A stretch of 64,000 bases of DNA, taken from assembly GCA_947846985.1 (NCBI GenBank), contig CANTUZ010000008.1, positions 27,175,352 to 27,239,351 of the forward strand. Direction: 5' to 3'. This DNA is from Fratercula arctica (lineage: Eukaryota; Chordata; Aves; Charadriiformes; Alcidae). Below the pieces are notes generated by a model. It made no database searches and was not told where the DNA came from. It saw nothing but the letters and a program-made list of their open reading frames with translations. The position numbers and the translations under genes are program-made. Positions 63,101 through 64,000 of the stretch are shown here, piece by piece. The first letter of the stretch is position 1, and every line of letters starts with the position of its first letter.

Positions 63101-64000
63101 GACAGTACTTAATAGATCACATGACCCTGCTGACAACAAAACTGTGAAACTGCATTTTCTAATATCCATAGCATCACAGGGAGCATCCATTTCTAGGAAC
63201 CCCTGAGTGCTGAGTTAATATTGCAGGCTTATTTGGTCCTACATAATTAGTTGTAATGACAAAAAGGACTTACCAGAACATAAAGTCTTTTCAGCAGGCA
63301 CTGTCATTTCTGTGCAGTGTTTTATATTGTCTAGACTGTGGCTCCCCAGCTCCGATGGAACCTCAATTAATGTGCAACATAAAAAAGGGTAAAACATTTT
63401 GATTACTTTGAGCATGGAGACAAGAAATGATGCCAGCAATATATTTTAATATAATATTCTTGCCTTTTATAAATAGTGTTGCAATTAGTTTTTTTTTCTT
63501 GATGTTAAGAGGAAACTAGTGCATTACAAAACTTACACAGCAAATTAAACAGGAAGAAGACAGGCATGTATTATTTTTAAGACGTTTGTAGCCCAGGCAA
63601 CTGTATATATGCCTGTGTGTATGTATTTGTGCATGCTCATGCATGCATGAATAATTTAGTGAGCTAAATAGTAACAGGATGTGAAGTTGAAATTAGGCAT
63701 TATTACAAAGAATGTATAACTTTCTAAGTGCTATTAGTACTTAGCACCATATCTACACAGTATAATAATTGACAACTGGAAGAATTTAAGACCTTTAATT
63801 TAAATGATGTTAATCTTGCCCATTTTTTATATAATTTATTAGTTGAAAATTGTAGAAAATATTTGTCACTGTCAACACGTTTATATTTTATCACCTTGGG
63901 CCCATCTAGAGTCATTCATTTGCAAAGTTTCTAAGATCAAGAAGGGTCAGTCGTTTAATGACATCAGAAAATGACTGACTGCTAACCTAGCTTAAATACC
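60164..64000. other. Unique AT-rich non-coding DNA to the window end
   Basis: No gene is recognised. The largest open frame (61457-61756 plus, 99 codons) has no domain I know. A TG/TA-rich simple region lies at about 63603-63650 and a C-rich run at about 62901-62908. The window ends inside unique sequence with no truncated feature visible. Confidence 0.6.
60340..60358. repeat. A19 homopolymer
   Basis: Nineteen consecutive As, the longest homopolymer in the window. It has no polyadenylation signal just upstream and no visible target duplication. Confidence 0.85.

Noticed and set aside
1..64000. tRNA, rRNA, snRNA, known microRNA or CRISPR features
   Set aside because: I looked for cloverleaf and polymerase III box patterns, familiar small-RNA sequences and regularly spaced repeats, and found none I could support by eye. 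A covariance-model search would be needed to exclude them.

Overview
This window looks like non-coding vertebrate DNA from a bird, most likely a neoavian bird. The evidence is the interspersed repeats. There are six CR1 LINE fragments with the typical avian 3' end (a variant of GGTTGGAC-AGATGATCT followed by AAGGTCCCTTCCAACC and short ATTCTATGATTCT-like units). There are also two long terminal repeats whose sequence I recognise as belonging to bird ERVL-type endogenous retroviruses. The background is AT-rich and CpG-poor, with stops in every frame. I see no bacterial, phage or organellar features, no operons and no CRISPR.

I find no protein-coding gene I can support. Nearly all open frames are under about 125 codons, carry no domain I recognise, and are what AT-rich non-coding DNA gives by chance. 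The only reading frames with recognisable protein similarity are decayed pieces of the CR1 reverse-transcriptase protein, at 6719-6900 (+) and 43124-43580 (-). The window is therefore most likely an intergenic desert or the inside of a very long intron.

Layout: 1-6679 is mostly unique AT-rich DNA with one CR1 tail at about 3.5 kb. A 311-base CR1 3' end sits at 6.7 kb. Unique DNA follows to about 21.5 kb. A CpG-enriched patch lies at 21.5-22.6 kb and a smaller one at 24.7-24.9 kb, next to an A12-G15 homopolymer block. A pyrimidine-rich tract and a degenerate minisatellite occur at 26.1-26.4 kb. A clean solo LTR (26817-27378) has perfect 5-base target duplications. Unique DNA then runs to about 42 kb, with a CR1 tail at 36.85 kb and traces of much older repeats. 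A CR1 tail and a longer inverted, frameshifted CR1 lie at 42.5-43.6 kb, and a second ERVL-type LTR at 44.85-45.68 kb. The remaining 18 kb is mostly unique, with small tandem duplications, long A/T tracts and one CR1 tail at 60.1 kb.

I did not find a new biological system. The points most worth a second look are the CpG-rich patch that ends close to a good splice-donor match, a short exon-like segment about 2 kb downstream of it, several homeobox- and SOX-site-rich stretches that resemble conserved non-coding elements, and a hairpin relic of a very old amniote repeat.
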